Shown here piece by piece: positions 7,841 through 17,934 of a DNA stretch of 46,048 nucleotides. How positions within the stretch are numbered: the first letter of the stretch is position 1; each line of letters begins with the position of its first letter. The translations under genes were made by a program, and so were the position numbers. The notes beneath the pieces are model-generated. The model was not told the origin of the DNA, searched no databases, and was given only the letters and a program-made list of their open reading frames with translations. The stretch is from Cyclobacteriaceae bacterium (GTDB lineage: Bacteria; Bacteroidota; Bacteroidia; Cytophagales; Cyclobacteriaceae): NCBI GenBank assembly GCA_015488485.1, contig WFNR01000056.1:1-46048 (forward strand). The letters are read 5' to 3'.

Positions 7841-7905
7841 CATCAGCCTCTCCGTAGGAACTACCTCTTTCTTCTCAAAGCAGCCTTTCCGCAGGAAGGC
7901 TGTAG
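7841..7905. repeat. 65-bp palindromic element, second direct copy
   Basis: CATCAGCCTCTCCGTAGG ... GCAGGAAGGCTGTAG. It differs from the copy at 7145-7210 at about eight positions and has a slightly decayed right end. It lies between the antitoxin gene and the valS promoter. Confidence 0.75.
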
Positions 7906-7952
7906 ATAAAAAATCTCCGCTACTTACCGCTTCATTCACTCACAAAAAACCT

Positions 7953-7960
7953 TACTTTTG
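7953..7960 (+). promoter_or_regulatory. -7 box of the valS promoter
   Basis: TACTTTTG is an exact TAnnTTTG box, 27 nt upstream of the ATG at 7988. Transcription would begin about 7967, which rules out an upstream in-frame TTG that overlaps the box and so decides the valS start. A -33 TTTG is not obvious. Confidence 0.5.
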
Positions 7961-7987
7961 CCCATTCATTCAGGCCTGTATATTTTT

Positions 7988-10603
7988 ATGAGTATAGCTA
8001 CCAAGTACGACCCCGCAGCTGTAGAAGACAAGTGGTATGCCCGCTGGCTGGACAAGGGCTTTTTTCATTCCGAGCCCAACCCCGACAAAGAGCCCTATAC
8101 CATCGTAATACCACCCCCTAACGTTACCGGGGTGCTGCACATGGGGCATATGCTCAACAACACCATCCAGGATGTGCTCATCCGCAGGGCGCGCATGCAG
8201 GGCAAGGAGGCCTGCTGGGTGCCGGGCACCGACCACGCCTCCATAGCCACCGAGGCCAAAGTAGTGGCCATGCTGCGCGAGAAAGGCATCGACAAGCACG
8301 ACCTCAGCCGTGAGGAGTTTTTGCAATATGCCTGGGAGTGGAAAGAGAAATACGGGGGTATTATTCTGGAGCAGCTCAAAAAGCTGGGCGCTTCGTGCGA
8401 CTGGCAGCGTACGCGCTTTACCATGGACCCCGACCTTTCCGAGGCGGTGATCCAGGTGTTTGTTGATCTCTACCGCAAGGGCCATATATACCGCGGGGTG
8501 CGCATGGTCAACTGGGATCCGCAGGGCAAAACCGCCCTGTCGGACGATGAGGTGATCTATAAAGAGGTGCAGTCCAAACTCTACTACGTGGCCTACCCGG
8601 TGGCGGGCGAAGACACCACTGTAACCATCGCCACCACCCGGCCGGAGACCATCCTGGGCGATACGGCCGTGTGCATCAACCCGCACGATAAGCGCTACAA
8701 GCACCTGCATGGCAAAACGGCCATCGTACCGCTGGTCAACCGCGAGGTGCCCATTATCCTGGATGAGTACGTAGCCATGGACTTCGGTACCGGCTGTCTG
8801 AAGGTTACCCCGGCCCACGACATCAACGACTACGAGCTGGGGCAAAAGCATAACCTGCCTTCCATTGATATCTTTAACGATGACGGCACCATCAATGAGG
8901 CCGGTGAGCTGTTTGTGGGTAAAGACCGCTTTGTGGTGCGCAAGGAAATAGTGCAGGAACTGGAGGCGGCTGGTCATCTGGTAAAGGTGGAAGACTATAC
9001 CAACAACGTGGGTTTCTCGGAGCGCACCGATGCGGTAATCGAGCCCAAGCTCTCTACCCAGTGGTTTGTCAAGATGAAAGAACTCACCAAGCCGGCCTAT
9101 GAGCATGTGATGAACGATGACATCCGCCTGGTACCGCCCAAGTTTAAAAACATGTACCGCCACTGGATGGAGAACGTGCGCGACTGGTGTATCTCGCGCC
9201 AGCTTTGGTGGGGCCATCAGATACCGGCCTGGTACCTGCCCGATGGCAGTTTTGTGGTGGCGCACAATGAAGAAGAAGCCCTGCAACTGGCCCGTGAAAA
9301 TGACAATAATCTCACGGCTGCTGACTTGCAGCGCGACCCCGATGTACTTGATACCTGGTTCTCTTCCGGCCTGTGGCCCATATCGGTATTCGATGGCTTT
9401 AAAGACCCCGATGGACCCGATATCAATTATTATTACCCTACCAACGACCTGGTTACCGCCCCGGAGATATTGTTTTTCTGGGTGGCCCGCATGATTATGT
9501 TCGGCTATGAGTACCGTGGTAAGAAGCCCTTCCGCAATGTCTACCTGACCGGCATTGTGCGGGATAAGCAGGGCCGCAAGATGTCCAAATCGCTGGGCAA
9601 CTCACCTGACCCGCTTGAGCTGATTGCCCGCTATGGCGCTGACGGGGTGCGTACCGGCATGCTGTTCAGTTCACCGGCCGGCAACGATCTGCTGTTTGAC
9701 GAAAAACTATGTGAGCAGGGGCGTAATTTTAATAATAAGATATGGAATGCTTTCCGCCTGGTAAAAGGCTGGCAGGGTGGGGGGCAAGCCCACGAGCAGG
9801 ATGAAGTGGCCATAGCCTGGTTCCGCGCGCGTTTTAATGAAGCGCTGACTCAGATTGAAGATCATTTCGCCAAGTTCCGCATCTCCGATGCCCTGATGAC
9901 CACCTATAAGCTGGTGTGGGATGACTTCTGCTCACGCTACCTCGAAATGGTGAAACCGTCTTTCGGCCAGCCGCTGGCCACTGCTACCCTGGAACAGACT
10001 GTGACCTTCTTCGAAGAGGTGCTGAAGCTCATCCATCCGTTTATGCCGTTTATCAGTGAGGAGATCTGGCAGGGACTGCGTCCACGTACCGATGATGACT
10101 ACCTTATTGTAGCCCCCTGGCCGGCTGCCGGTACGGTGGATGAAGAATTACTAAAGCAGGGTGAAATGGCCTTCGAAGTGATCAGCCAGTTGCGCAATTT
10201 GCGCTCATCAAAAGGGTTGTCTGCCAAAGAAAAACTGACTTTACTTATAAAAACGGCCAATCCGGTGCCCTATGAGCAATTTGGCGCCTTAATCCGTAAG
10301 ATAGCCAACCTGGAGTCTATAGATTTTGTACAGGAAAAGCCTCAGGGGGCAGCTGGCTTTGTCATACGCAGCGATGAGTTTTATGTGCCGCTACCGCAAA
10401 CTGTGGATGCGCAGCAGGAACGCCAAAAGTTGGAGAAAGAACTAGCTTATACCCGCGGCTTTTTACAATCGGTACAGAAAAAACTCAGCAACGAAAAGTT
10501 TGTCAATAATGCCCCTGAGCAGGTGGTAGCCAACGAACGACAGAAGCTGGCCGATGCCCAAGCGCGTCTCAAAGCACTGGAGGAACAACTGCAATCCTTG
10601 TAG
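7988..10603 (+). CDS. valS: valyl-tRNA synthetase
   Basis: Class I aminoacyl-tRNA synthetase charging tRNA-Val in the cytoplasm, with CP1 editing of Thr-tRNA. From the ATG at 7988 it has 871 residues, normal for bacterial Val[19 protein letters not shown] carries the HIGH signature (HMGH at 51-54) and [14 protein letters not shown] the KMSKS loop (531-535). The CP1 editing domain shows [17 protein letters not shown] and [14 protein letters not shown]. The C-terminus (about 800-871) is the ValRS coiled coil that contacts tRNA, rich in Lys/Glu heptads. It stands alone under its own promoter box. No T-box-like leader is visible, and the leader seems too short for one. Confidence 0.97.
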   Translation: MSIATKYDPAAVEDKWYARWLDKGFFHSEPNPDKEPYTIVIPPPNVTGVLHMGHMLNNTIQDVLIRRARMQGKEACWVPGTDHASIATEAKVVAMLREKGIDKHDLSREEFLQYAWEWKEKYGGIILEQLKKLGASCDWQRTRFTMDPDLSEAVIQVFVDLYRKGHIYRGVRMVNWDPQGKTALSDDEVIYKEVQSKLYYVAYPVAGEDTTVTIATTRPETILGDTAVCINPHDKRYKHLHGKTAIVPLVNREVPIILDEYVAMDFGTGCLKVTPAHDINDYELGQKHNLPSIDIFNDDGTINEAGELFVGKDRFVVRKEIVQELEAAGHLVKVEDYTNNVGFSERTDAVIEPKLSTQWFVKMKELTKPAYEHVMNDDIRLVPPKFKNMYRHWMENVRDWCISRQLWWGHQIPAWYLPDGSFVVAHNEEEALQLARENDNNLTAADLQRDPDVLDTWFSSGLWPISVFDGFKDPDGPDINYYYPTNDLVTAPEILFFWVARMIMFGYEYRGKKPFRNVYLTGIVRDKQGRKMSKSLGNSPDPLELIARYGADGVRTGMLFSSPAGNDLLFDEKLCEQGRNFNNKIWNAFRLVKGWQGGGQAHEQDEVAIAWFRARFNEALTQIEDHFAKFRISDALMTTYKLVWDDFCSRYLEMVKPSFGQPLATATLEQTVTFFEEVLKLIHPFMPFISEEIWQGLRPRTDDDYLIVAPWPAAGTVDEELLKQGEMAFEVISQLRNLRSSKGLSAKEKLTLLIKTANPVPYEQFGALIRKIANLESIDFVQEKPQGAAGFVIRSDEFYVPLPQTVDAQQERQKLEKELAYTRGFLQSVQKKLSNEKFVNNAPEQVVANERQKLADAQARLKALEEQLQSL

Positions 10604-10814
10604 CACCGGTAGCCTGCCAAATACGGTTTTGTAACCGGAGGTAACTTGCATGTTGCAACATTACATATTGAGTATGCCAAATAAATTGCACTTTAACAAT
10701 GACCTAAATCAAGCCTGATGGATAGTCAAGCCTGGAAATGTTTATTTATAATCGTTCTAAATAAGTAAATTGTGCTAAACAAATGCTTGATTATCAACTT
10801 TTTAAATGATATTT
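10604..10814. other. intergenic, distal leader of the respiratory operon
   Basis: AT-rich stretch after valS. A weak inverted pair CCGGT/ACCGG (about 10606-10639) follows the valS stop but has no T-tract, so I do not call a terminator. No open frame or repeat is convincing. The regulatory elements of the next operon follow at 10815-10894. Confidence 0.4.
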
Positions 10815-10830
10815 CGTGATAAAAATCACA
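10815..10830. promoter_or_regulatory. CRP/FNR-type palindrome upstream of actA
   Basis: CGTGA-TAAAAA-TCACA, close to the CRP-family consensus TGTGA-N6-TCACA (nine of ten half-site bases). The centre lies about 78 nt upstream of the transcription start predicted from the box at 10887. A CRP/FNR-family regulator responding to energy or oxygen state would make sense for a respiratory operon. Which regulator binds is unknown. Confidence 0.45.
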
Positions 10831-10862
10831 TTAAAAAATCAAAAAAATGGTTTTTCAATCTC

Positions 10863-10894
10863 TTTGAAAAGAGAATAGTTAAAATGTAGATTTG
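10863..10894 (+). promoter_or_regulatory. strong Bacteroidota-type promoter of the act-cox operon
   Basis: TTTG at 10863-10866, a 20-nt spacer, and TAGATTTG at 10887-10894. This is a full match to TTTG-N19-21-TAnnTTTG. Predicted start near 10901 gives a leader of about 42 nt before the actA ATG at 10943. It is the best promoter in the window and heads the largest operon. Confidence 0.7.
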
Positions 10895-10942
10895 TAGCGC
10901 TTAAAAGAGTAGCGTTTTTATTTATATACTTTAACCTAAATT

Positions 10943-12205
10943 ATGTGGCCTAAGCAATATAATAAACGAGTGAGGAATTCTTTTGTTGTCCTGGCGCTCG
11001 CACTGACAACGCTCTTTTCTCAACCGGCTTTTAGTCAAGCCGACCAGGTACCTACCGATGCGGAAACCATTGCCAAAGGTGAGACCCTGTTTAAACAGAA
11101 CTGTAAGGTATGTCATAATGTACATACCAGGCTTATAGGGCCGGCCTTGCAAAATGTTTACGATCGCAGGACTTTGCCCTGGATTTATGCTTTTGTGCAG
11201 AACTCATCGAAGCTGATTGCCAGCGGTGACGAGCAAGCAGTGCAGGTGTTTAATGAGAACAACCAGGTGCAGATGACGGCTTTCGACTTTCTATCGGAAG
11301 AAGAGATTCTGTCGATCATGGCCTATATCAAAGACCAGACCGACAACCCGCCAGTAGAAGAAGCGGCAGCGGCCGCTGATAGCGGAGCGACAGGCACTGC
11401 ACAGCCGGAGGGCTTACCTACCTCTTATCTGAACGCCATTATAATAGGGGCGCTGATTTTGTTGGTGCTGTTGCTTATTGTGCTGTTTATGATAGTGCGC
11501 ACCCTGAGTCGCTATCTGCGTCAGCGTGAGGATATACCGGAAGCCGACAAGGAGTTGGTAGAAACCAAGAATCCGCTGGCTATCCTGCGCAGCAAGGCCT
11601 TTATCGGTATTGTGGCTGCTGTTATTACAGCCTTTGTCGTAAAACAGGTGATTGACGGCCTGTATAATATAGGTATCCAGCAGGGTTATGCCCCCAAGCA
11701 GCCCATTGCTTACTCGCATAAAATTCATGCCGGTGACTATAAAATAGACTGTAACTACTGCCACACCGGGGTTACCAAGTCGAAGAATGCTAACATTCCT
11801 TCGCCCAACATTTGTATGAACTGCCACAGCAGCATTACCAAGGGTACCAATACCGGAACGGCAGAAATCGAGAAAATATATGCGGCTATCGAAAACAATG
11901 AGCCCATAGAATGGGTGCGAGTACATAACCTGCCCGATCTGGCTTATTTTAACCATGCCCAGCACGTAGCAGTAGGCAAAATAGAATGTCAGACCTGCCA
12001 CGGCCCTATCGAGGAAATGGAGGTAGTACGGCAATATGCCAACCTGACTATGGGCTGGTGTATAAATTGCCACCGCGATACCGAACTCAATACCAAGGGC
12101 AACGGCTACTACGATAAATTGGTAAAACTGCACGAGCAGGAATCGGATAAGCCGTTTACCGTAGAGGCCAACGGTGGTCTGGAATGTGCCAAATGCCATT
12201 ATTAA
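10943..12205 (+). CDS. actA: alternative complex III subunit A, multihaem cytochrome c
   Basis: Electron-transfer subunit of alternative complex III, the quinol:cytochrome c oxidoreductase that replaces bc1. The product has 420 residues. A signal peptide/anchor (about 12-32) is followed by a mono-haem cytochrome c domain with CKVCH (54-58). Two membrane segments follow (about 163-186 and 220-237), then a cytochrome c3-like domain with CNYCH (270), CMNCH (291), CQTCH (349), CINCH (373) and CAKCH (415). That makes six CxxCH motifs, while the characterised ActA proteins I recall carry five haems. It is the first gene of the operon, 35 nt before actB. Haems would face the periplasm. Confidence 0.92.
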   Translation: MWPKQYNKRVRNSFVVLALALTTLFSQPAFSQADQVPTDAETIAKGETLFKQNCKVCHNVHTRLIGPALQNVYDRRTLPWIYAFVQNSSKLIASGDEQAVQVFNENNQVQMTAFDFLSEEEILSIMAYIKDQTDNPPVEEAAAAADSGATGTAQPEGLPTSYLNAIIIGALILLVLLLIVLFMIVRTLSRYLRQREDIPEADKELVETKNPLAILRSKAFIGIVAAVITAFVVKQVIDGLYNIGIQQGYAPKQPIAYSHKIHAGDYKIDCNYCHTGVTKSKNANIPSPNICMNCHSSITKGTNTGTAEIEKIYAAIENNEPIEWVRVHNLPDLAYFNHAQHVAVGKIECQTCHGPIEEMEVVRQYANLTMGWCINCHRDTELNTKGNGYYDKLVKLHEQESDKPFTVEANGGLECAKCHY

Positions 12206-12240
12206 TCTTGTTTGAAGATACTTTGAGATATATATAAAGC

Positions 12241-15200
12241 ATGAAAGAAGCAAAAGAGAAAATATACTGGAAAGGTCTGGAGCAACTCACCAACGATCCG
12301 GAGTATGTCAAGTATGCCGACAAGGAATTTCCGGAATATCTGCCCGTAAATGGCGCTGATGAGGGTGAAGGCGCTACCAGACGTGATTTTCTGAAGCTAA
12401 TGGGCTTTGGGCTGGCGGCTGCCACCCTGGCTTCCTGCGAGGCGCCCATTCGCAATGCTATCCCTTATGTAAACAAACCGGAGGATGTGGACCCCGGAGT
12501 ACCCAACTACTATGCCTCTACCTTCTGGTGGGGTGGGCAATATGCCAGTGTAGTGGTAAAAACCCGAGAGGGTCGTCCCATTAAAATAGAAGGCAATGAC
12601 CTGTCGGCTGTCTCAAAGGGCGGCACCAATGCCCAGGTAGAGGCTGCCGTGCTGTCGCTGTACGACAAAGAGCGTCTCACCGGTCCGCAAAAAGACGGCA
12701 AGGATATTTCCTGGGCCGATCTGGACAAAGAGGCCAAAAAGGCCTTTGCCGCTGCGGCCGCTGCCGGTAAGAAAATTTTGCTGGTCAGCAATACCATCAT
12801 CAGCCCTACCTATAAAAAGGCCATAGAGGAGTTCAAGGCCAAGTACCCTACAGCCGAGTTGGTAGAGTACGATACGCAGAGTGCAGCCGGTATGCTGCAG
12901 GCCAATGAAGCCGATTTCGGTATCCGCGCTGTACCGGCCTATCATTTCGACAAGGCCGATGTGATTGTCAGCTTCGATGCCGACTTCCTGGGCACCTGGG
13001 TAGACCCGGTGGCCTTTACCAAAGGCTACAGCCGCAACCGCAAGCTGCATGACGGTAAAAAGACTATGTCGCGGCATTACCAGTTCGAAGCTAATCTGTC
13101 GCTTACCGGAGCCAATGCCGACTACCGCACACCGCTCAAGCCATCGGCCATCGGGCCGGCTATTCTGGCTTTGTACAATCAGATAGCCAGTGCCACCGGC
13201 AACCCTACGGTAGGTGGCGCCAAAGAAGCCCCTCATATCAAGCAGGCGGCTGCCGACTTGCTGGCTGCCAAAGGCAAAGCCCTGGTAGTGGCGGGAGCCA
13301 ACGATCCGGCCGTACAAACGGTAGTCAACGCCATCAATCAAATGCTGGATAGTTATGGCAATACCATTGATTTCACCCGGGCCAGCAACCTGCGCCAGGG
13401 CGATGATGGCGCTATCGATAAGGTAATCAACGAATCCAATGCCGGCAATGCCGGAGCCGTGGTGCTGCTCAACTGCAACCCGGTGTACAACCATCCGCAG
13501 GGCGCTAAGCTGGCGGAGGCACTTAAGAAAGCCGATTTTACCCTTTCTACTGCCGACCGCAAGGACGAAAGCGCTTCTCAGGTAACCTATATTGCGCCCA
13601 CCCATCATTTTCTGGAGTCGTGGGGCGATGCCGAGCCGCAAAAAGGCGTTTACAGCCTGGCGCAGCCTACCATATCACCGCTGTTCAATACCCGCCAGCA
13701 GGAGGAGAGCATCCTCAAATGGGCCGGCAACGACAGCGATTATTTCGAGTACCTGAAAAAGACCTGGCAAGACCAGTATGCAGCCGGTAAAGACTGGCTG
13801 GCGGCCCAGACATTCTGGGACAAGTGTTTGCAGGATGGTGTATATGAAGTAGATGCCGAGCCCGTTGAAGTGGCCTACAGTGGTGATGTACAGGCGGCCG
13901 CAGCCAAAGTGGCGGCTACTAAAGGTTCGGGTGTAGAGCTTACACTCTATTATAAGGTAGCCGTGGGCGATGGCACCCAGGCCAACAATCCCTGGCTGCA
14001 GGAAACCCCGGATCCGATTACCAAAGCTACCTGGGATAACTACCTGACCGTATCGCTGGCCGATGCCCGCGAGTGGGGTATCAGTGAAACCGAAGGCAAG
14101 GCCAACCGGGTGAAGCTGACGGTCAATGGCACTACGCTGAACGTACCGGTAATCATCCAGCCGGGACAGGCCAGAGGCACGGTAGGTCTGGCGTTGGGTT
14201 ATGGCCGTAAGTCGGCCGGCCGTGTGGGTGACGGATTGGGTGTGGATGCCACCCCGCTGTTGGGTAAGAGCAACGGCACTATTTCTTATTATGTTACCTC
14301 AGGGGTAAAAGTAGAAGTAACCCCGGAGATGTATCAGGTGGCCCGTACCCAGACACACCAGACATATATGGACAGGGGAAATGTGATACAGGAAGCCACC
14401 CTGACAGAGTATCGCAAAAACCCCTATGCCGGCAGGGAGATACCACATGTAGCTACCTGGAAGAGCCCCGATGGCAAGGTGCGCCCCGGTGAGCTATCAC
14501 TTTGGAAAGGCCATAAGTACAAAGACCACCATTGGGGCATGGTTATCGACATGAACGCCTGTACGGGTTGTTCGGCCTGTCATGTGGCTTGTGTGGCCGA
14601 AAACAACATTCCGGTGGTAGGGCGCCAGGAAGTGATAAACAGGCGCGATATGCACTGGATGCGTATCGATCGTTATTATAGCAGCGATGAGAAAGCGGTG
14701 GCTGCTGCCGATGGTGTGGTAAGCAACTACCGCGCTCTGGAACAGGCGGCCGAAAATCCGGAAGTAACTTTCCAGCCGATGATGTGCCAGCATTGTAATA
14801 ATGCCGGTTGTGAAACCGTATGTCCGGTAGCTGCTACTACCCACTCTTCGTCTGGTCTTAACCAAATGGTGTACAACCGTTGTATCGGTACGCGCTACTG
14901 TGCCAACAACTGCCCTTATAAGGTGCGTAGGTTCAACTGGTTTAAGTACCACGACAACAAGCAGTTCGACAAGAACCTGGCCATGAACAATGACCTGGGT
15001 AAAATGGTGCTGAACCCCGATGTAACGGTACGTTCTCGTGGGGTAATGGAAAAATGCTCGATGTGTGTACAGCGCATTCAGTTGGGTAAGTTGCAGGCCA
15101 AGAAAGAAGGTCGCAGAACCAATGATGGCGATATCATCACTGCCTGTGCCGCTGCCTGTCCGGCCGATGCCATTGTATTTGGCGATATGAACGATCCGGA

Positions 15201-15372
15201 AAGCAGGATTTCCAAACTGCTGAAGATTAAGGATCAGGAAGGTGATTATGGTATAGACAAAAAAGTAGGTGAGCCGCGGGCTTATACCGTGCTGGAAGAA
15301 GTAGGTGCCAAGCCCAATGTGCTTTACCTCACCAAAATCAGGAATAAAGATAAAAAGGAGTCTCACGCTTAA
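12241..15372 (+). CDS. actB: alternative complex III subunit B, molybdopterin-like/Fe-S protein
   Basis: Large peripheral subunit, 1043 residues, fusing a complex iron-sulfur molybdoenzyme-like domain (about 75-740, which in this family has no Mo cofactor) to a ferredoxin-like Fe-S domain (about 760-1000). A Tat signal TRRDFLK (46-52) precedes LASCE with Cys66, a possible lipobox. Cluster motifs: CTGCSACHVAC, CQHCNNAGCETVCP, CIGTRYCANNCP, CSMC and CAAACP. In the third motif Thr replaces the second Cys, which fits one [3Fe-4S] plus three [4Fe-4S] clusters as reported for ActB. Membership is clear from position between actA and the NrfD-like actC. Confidence 0.95.
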   Translation: MKEAKEKIYWKGLEQLTNDPEYVKYADKEFPEYLPVNGADEGEGATRRDFLKLMGFGLAAATLASCEAPIRNAIPYVNKPEDVDPGVPNYYASTFWWGGQYASVVVKTREGRPIKIEGNDLSAVSKGGTNAQVEAAVLSLYDKERLTGPQKDGKDISWADLDKEAKKAFAAAAAAGKKILLVSNTIISPTYKKAIEEFKAKYPTAELVEYDTQSAAGMLQANEADFGIRAVPAYHFDKADVIVSFDADFLGTWVDPVAFTKGYSRNRKLHDGKKTMSRHYQFEANLSLTGANADYRTPLKPSAIGPAILALYNQIASATGNPTVGGAKEAPHIKQAAADLLAAKGKALVVAGANDPAVQTVVNAINQMLDSYGNTIDFTRASNLRQGDDGAIDKVINESNAGNAGAVVLLNCNPVYNHPQGAKLAEALKKADFTLSTADRKDESASQVTYIAPTHHFLESWGDAEPQKGVYSLAQPTISPLFNTRQQEESILKWAGNDSDYFEYLKKTWQDQYAAGKDWLAAQTFWDKCLQDGVYEVDAEPVEVAYSGDVQAAAAKVAATKGSGVELTLYYKVAVGDGTQANNPWLQETPDPITKATWDNYLTVSLADAREWGISETEGKANRVKLTVNGTTLNVPVIIQPGQARGTVGLALGYGRKSAGRVGDGLGVDATPLLGKSNGTISYYVTSGVKVEVTPEMYQVARTQTHQTYMDRGNVIQEATLTEYRKNPYAGREIPHVATWKSPDGKVRPGELSLWKGHKYKDHHWGMVIDMNACTGCSACHVACVAENNIPVVGRQEVINRRDMHWMRIDRYYSSDEKAVAAADGVVSNYRALEQAAENPEVTFQPMMCQHCNNAGCETVCPVAATTHSSSGLNQMVYNRCIGTRYCANNCPYKVRRFNWFKYHDNKQFDKNLAMNNDLGKMVLNPDVTVRSRGVMEKCSMCVQRIQLGKLQAKKEGRRTNDGDIITACAAACPADAIVFGDMNDPESRISKLLKIKDQEGDYGIDKKVGEPRAYTVLEEVGAKPNVLYLTKIRNKDKKESHA

Positions 15373-15387
15373 AACAGATATAACAAT

Positions 15388-16755
15388 ATGCACGTTATTT
15401 CACCAATTCGTGAACCGCTGATCACCGGTGGCAAGACCATGGCCGATGTATCGGATGATATTTGCCGCCAGGTGGAAGCCAAACCCAGCAAATCGTGGCT
15501 AATGGCCTTTTCGGTAGCCCTGGCCGTATTGATAATAGGTGCTATCTCGGTAGGCACCCTGCTCTGGGAAGGAGTAGGTGTGTGGGGGCTGAATAAAACA
15601 GTAGGCTGGGCCTGGGATATCACCAACTTCGTATGGTGGGTGGGTATCGGTCATGCCGGCACCCTGATTTCGGCCATTCTGCTGCTATTCAGGCAGAAAT
15701 GGCGTATGTCTATCAACCGCGCTGCCGAGGCCATGACCATCTTTGCGGTAATCTGTGCCGCCATGTTCCCGGGCTTCCACATGGGTAGGCTGTGGTTGGG
15801 CTTCTACTGGGCGTTGCCCTTGCCCAACACCTTCGGTTCGTTGTGGGTAAACTTCAACTCCCCGCTGCTTTGGGATGTGTTTGCCATCTCTACTTACTTC
15901 TCGGTTTCGCTGGTTTTCTGGTATATCGGCCTGGTGCCCGACTTTGCCACTATTCGCGACCGTGCCAAAAACAAAATTTCAAAAGCTATTTACGGAGCCC
16001 TGAGCCTGGGCTGGACAGGTGGCGCCAAAGACTGGTCGCGCTATGAATCGGTATCGCTGATTCTGGCCGGTTTGGCTACGCCTCTGGTGCTTTCGGTACA
16101 CACCATTGTATCGTTCGACTTCGCCACTTCGGTAATACCCGGCTGGCATACCACCATTTTCCCGCCTTATTTCGTGGCCGGAGCTATCTTCTCAGGCTTT
16201 GCCATGGTGCTTACCCTGTTGCTCATTACCCGTAAGGTATTCCATCTGGAAGACTATATCACTATCCAGCATATCGAGATGATGAATATCATTATCATCG
16301 TTACCGGCTCGATAGTGGGTATTGCCTATATCACCGAGTTTTTCATTGCCTGGTACTCACAGGTGCCGGCCGAACAATATGCCTTTATCAACCGGGCTAC
16401 CGGGCCTTACTGGTGGGCATATCTGAGCATGATGACTGCCAACGTGATTTCACCGCAGGTTTTCTGGATTAAGAAAATAAGAACCAGCCTGGTGGCTACT
16501 TTCATTCTGTCGATAATCGTAAACATAGGTATGTGGTTCGAGCGTTTCGTAATCATTGTTACCTCCCTGCATCGCGATTATCTGCCTTCGAGCTGGGCCA
16601 TGTTTTACCCTACCAAACACGATGTGGGTATCTACCTGTTTAGCTTCGGTTTCTTCTTCACTGCCTATTTGCTGTTCTCCAAGTTTTTCCCGGTAGTGAA
16701 TATGGCCGAGGTGAAAAGCATTTTGAATACCGATGGTGAAAAAGTAAAAGAATAA
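15388..16755 (+). CDS. actC: alternative complex III subunit C, NrfD-like quinol-binding membrane protein
   Basis: Polytopic NrfD/PsrC-family subunit with about ten membrane helices, 455 residues, thought to hold the quinol site and contribute to proton translocation. The N-terminus [16 protein letters not shown] is typical of Bacteroidota ActC and supports the ATG at 15388 over a later Met. [20 protein letters not shown] (about residues 82-101) and [15 protein letters not shown] (about 128-142) are NrfD-type landmarks. It begins 15 nt after actB and ends 3 nt before actD. Confidence 0.95.
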   Translation: MHVISPIREPLITGGKTMADVSDDICRQVEAKPSKSWLMAFSVALAVLIIGAISVGTLLWEGVGVWGLNKTVGWAWDITNFVWWVGIGHAGTLISAILLLFRQKWRMSINRAAEAMTIFAVICAAMFPGFHMGRLWLGFYWALPLPNTFGSLWVNFNSPLLWDVFAISTYFSVSLVFWYIGLVPDFATIRDRAKNKISKAIYGALSLGWTGGAKDWSRYESVSLILAGLATPLVLSVHTIVSFDFATSVIPGWHTTIFPPYFVAGAIFSGFAMVLTLLLITRKVFHLEDYITIQHIEMMNIIIIVTGSIVGIAYITEFFIAWYSQVPAEQYAFINRATGPYWWAYLSMMTANVISPQVFWIKKIRTSLVATFILSIIVNIGMWFERFVIIVTSLHRDYLPSSWAMFYPTKHDVGIYLFSFGFFFTAYLLFSKFFPVVNMAEVKSILNTDGEKVKE

Positions 16756-16758
16756 GAT

Positions 16759-17280
16759 ATGAGTGGACATAAATTTTCCGTAGGCATATTCGATCACGAA
16801 GACAAGGTAAAAGAAGCCGTCAAGGCGTTGCGTGGCGAAGGTGTAAAAATTGAAGAGGTGTATTCGCCCTATGCCATTCATGGTATTGACGACCTGCTGG
16901 GCTATAAGATGAGCCGGCTGCCTATTGCCGCATTCCTGTTCGGTATGACCGGCACCAGCCTGGCGTTGTTCTTCCTGTTCTGGACTATGGGCTATGACTG
17001 GCCGATGATCATTGGTGGTAAAAACTTTGCTTCACTACCGCCCTTTATTCCGGTAACGTTTGAGCTTACCGTGCTGCTGGCGGCTTTTGGCATGGTGTTT
17101 ACCTTTTTTGTAGCAAGTGACCTGAAGCCCTGGGCACGACCGCGCATCTTCGACCCACGCATTACCAACGATAAGTTTGCTGTGGTAGTGGCTGTAGAGC
17201 ACAACAGCAAGCCGCAAGGCGAGATAGAGGCCCTGATGCGTAATGCCGGAGCTGAAGAAGTAAACGAAAAGACCTATTAA
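16759..17280 (+). CDS. actD: alternative complex III subunit D (DUF3341)
   Basis: 173-residue DUF3341 protein. An N-terminal soluble ferredoxin-like alpha/beta part (VGIFDHEDKVKEAVKALRGE, YSPYAIHGIDDLLG) precedes two membrane helices (about 55-77 and 95-115). A soluble C-terminus follows, containing PRIFDPRITNDKFAVVV. The family is defined by its place in ACIII; it packs against ActC/ActF and carries no cofactor. Spacing of 3 nt from actC and 19 nt to actE shows tight operon structure. Confidence 0.93.
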   Translation: MSGHKFSVGIFDHEDKVKEAVKALRGEGVKIEEVYSPYAIHGIDDLLGYKMSRLPIAAFLFGMTGTSLALFFLFWTMGYDWPMIIGGKNFASLPPFIPVTFELTVLLAAFGMVFTFFVASDLKPWARPRIFDPRITNDKFAVVVAVEHNSKPQGEIEALMRNAGAEEVNEKTY

Positions 17281-17299
17281 CCAAGAAAACTGATCAGGT

Positions 17300-17917
17300 A
17301 TGAACTTGAACAAGATATATAGAGTAGCATTTCTGGGCGCAGTAGCCTCGCTGTTTGGCTGTACCGCCAAGGATGATTTTCCCGGTCTGGAATATGCGCC
17401 CAATATGTACCATTCGGTAGCTTACGAGCCTCTGAAGCAGATCAAAGACAAAGAGGCCGGTATGTGGGTGAACTCCTCGGAATATGAGGTAGGGGAGTAC
17501 TACAGCTCCAATCCCAACAACCCACATGAAATGAACATGCGTGAACCGGTGCCTAATACAGTACGCAGAGGTAAGTATTTGCCCTATCGCATTCCCAAAG
17601 ACAGCCTGGAGCTGGCTTCGCGTATTCTGAAGAATCCGCTTGATTCTACTGCCGAAGTGATTGCCGAAGGCAAGCGCCTGTACGGTATTTTTTGCTCACA
17701 CTGCCACGGGACCAACGGCCTGGAGCCCGGGCCGGTAGGGGAGAAATATGCCGGGGTGCCGTCTTATCAGTCACCGGCACTAAAAAATATGACGCAAGGC
17801 CATATCTTCCATGTGCTGTCGCGTGGCAAGGGGCGTATGCCTTCGCATGCTTCGCAACTGAGCATTGAAGAAAGGTGGGAGATAGCCCGCTATGTACAAG
17901 TTTTACAAAATCAATAA
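17300..17917 (+). CDS. actE: alternative complex III subunit E, mono-haem cytochrome c lipoprotein
   Basis: 205-residue periplasmic cytochrome c. The signal sequence ends in the lipobox LFGC (Cys21), so the mature protein is lipid-anchored. One haem motif, CSHCH (132-136), with Met180 in KGRMPSHAS as the likely distal ligand, and a class I fold ending in ERWEIARYVQVLQ. In ACIII, ActE is thought to pass electrons on to the oxidase or to a soluble carrier. It lies between actD and actF in the canonical order. Confidence 0.94.
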   Translation: MNLNKIYRVAFLGAVASLFGCTAKDDFPGLEYAPNMYHSVAYEPLKQIKDKEAGMWVNSSEYEVGEYYSSNPNNPHEMNMREPVPNTVRRGKYLPYRIPKDSLELASRILKNPLDSTAEVIAEGKRLYGIFCSHCHGTNGLEPGPVGEKYAGVPSYQSPALKNMTQGHIFHVLSRGKGRMPSHASQLSIEERWEIARYVQVLQNQ

Positions 17918-17934
17918 CCCAGCCTAACTGAGCT

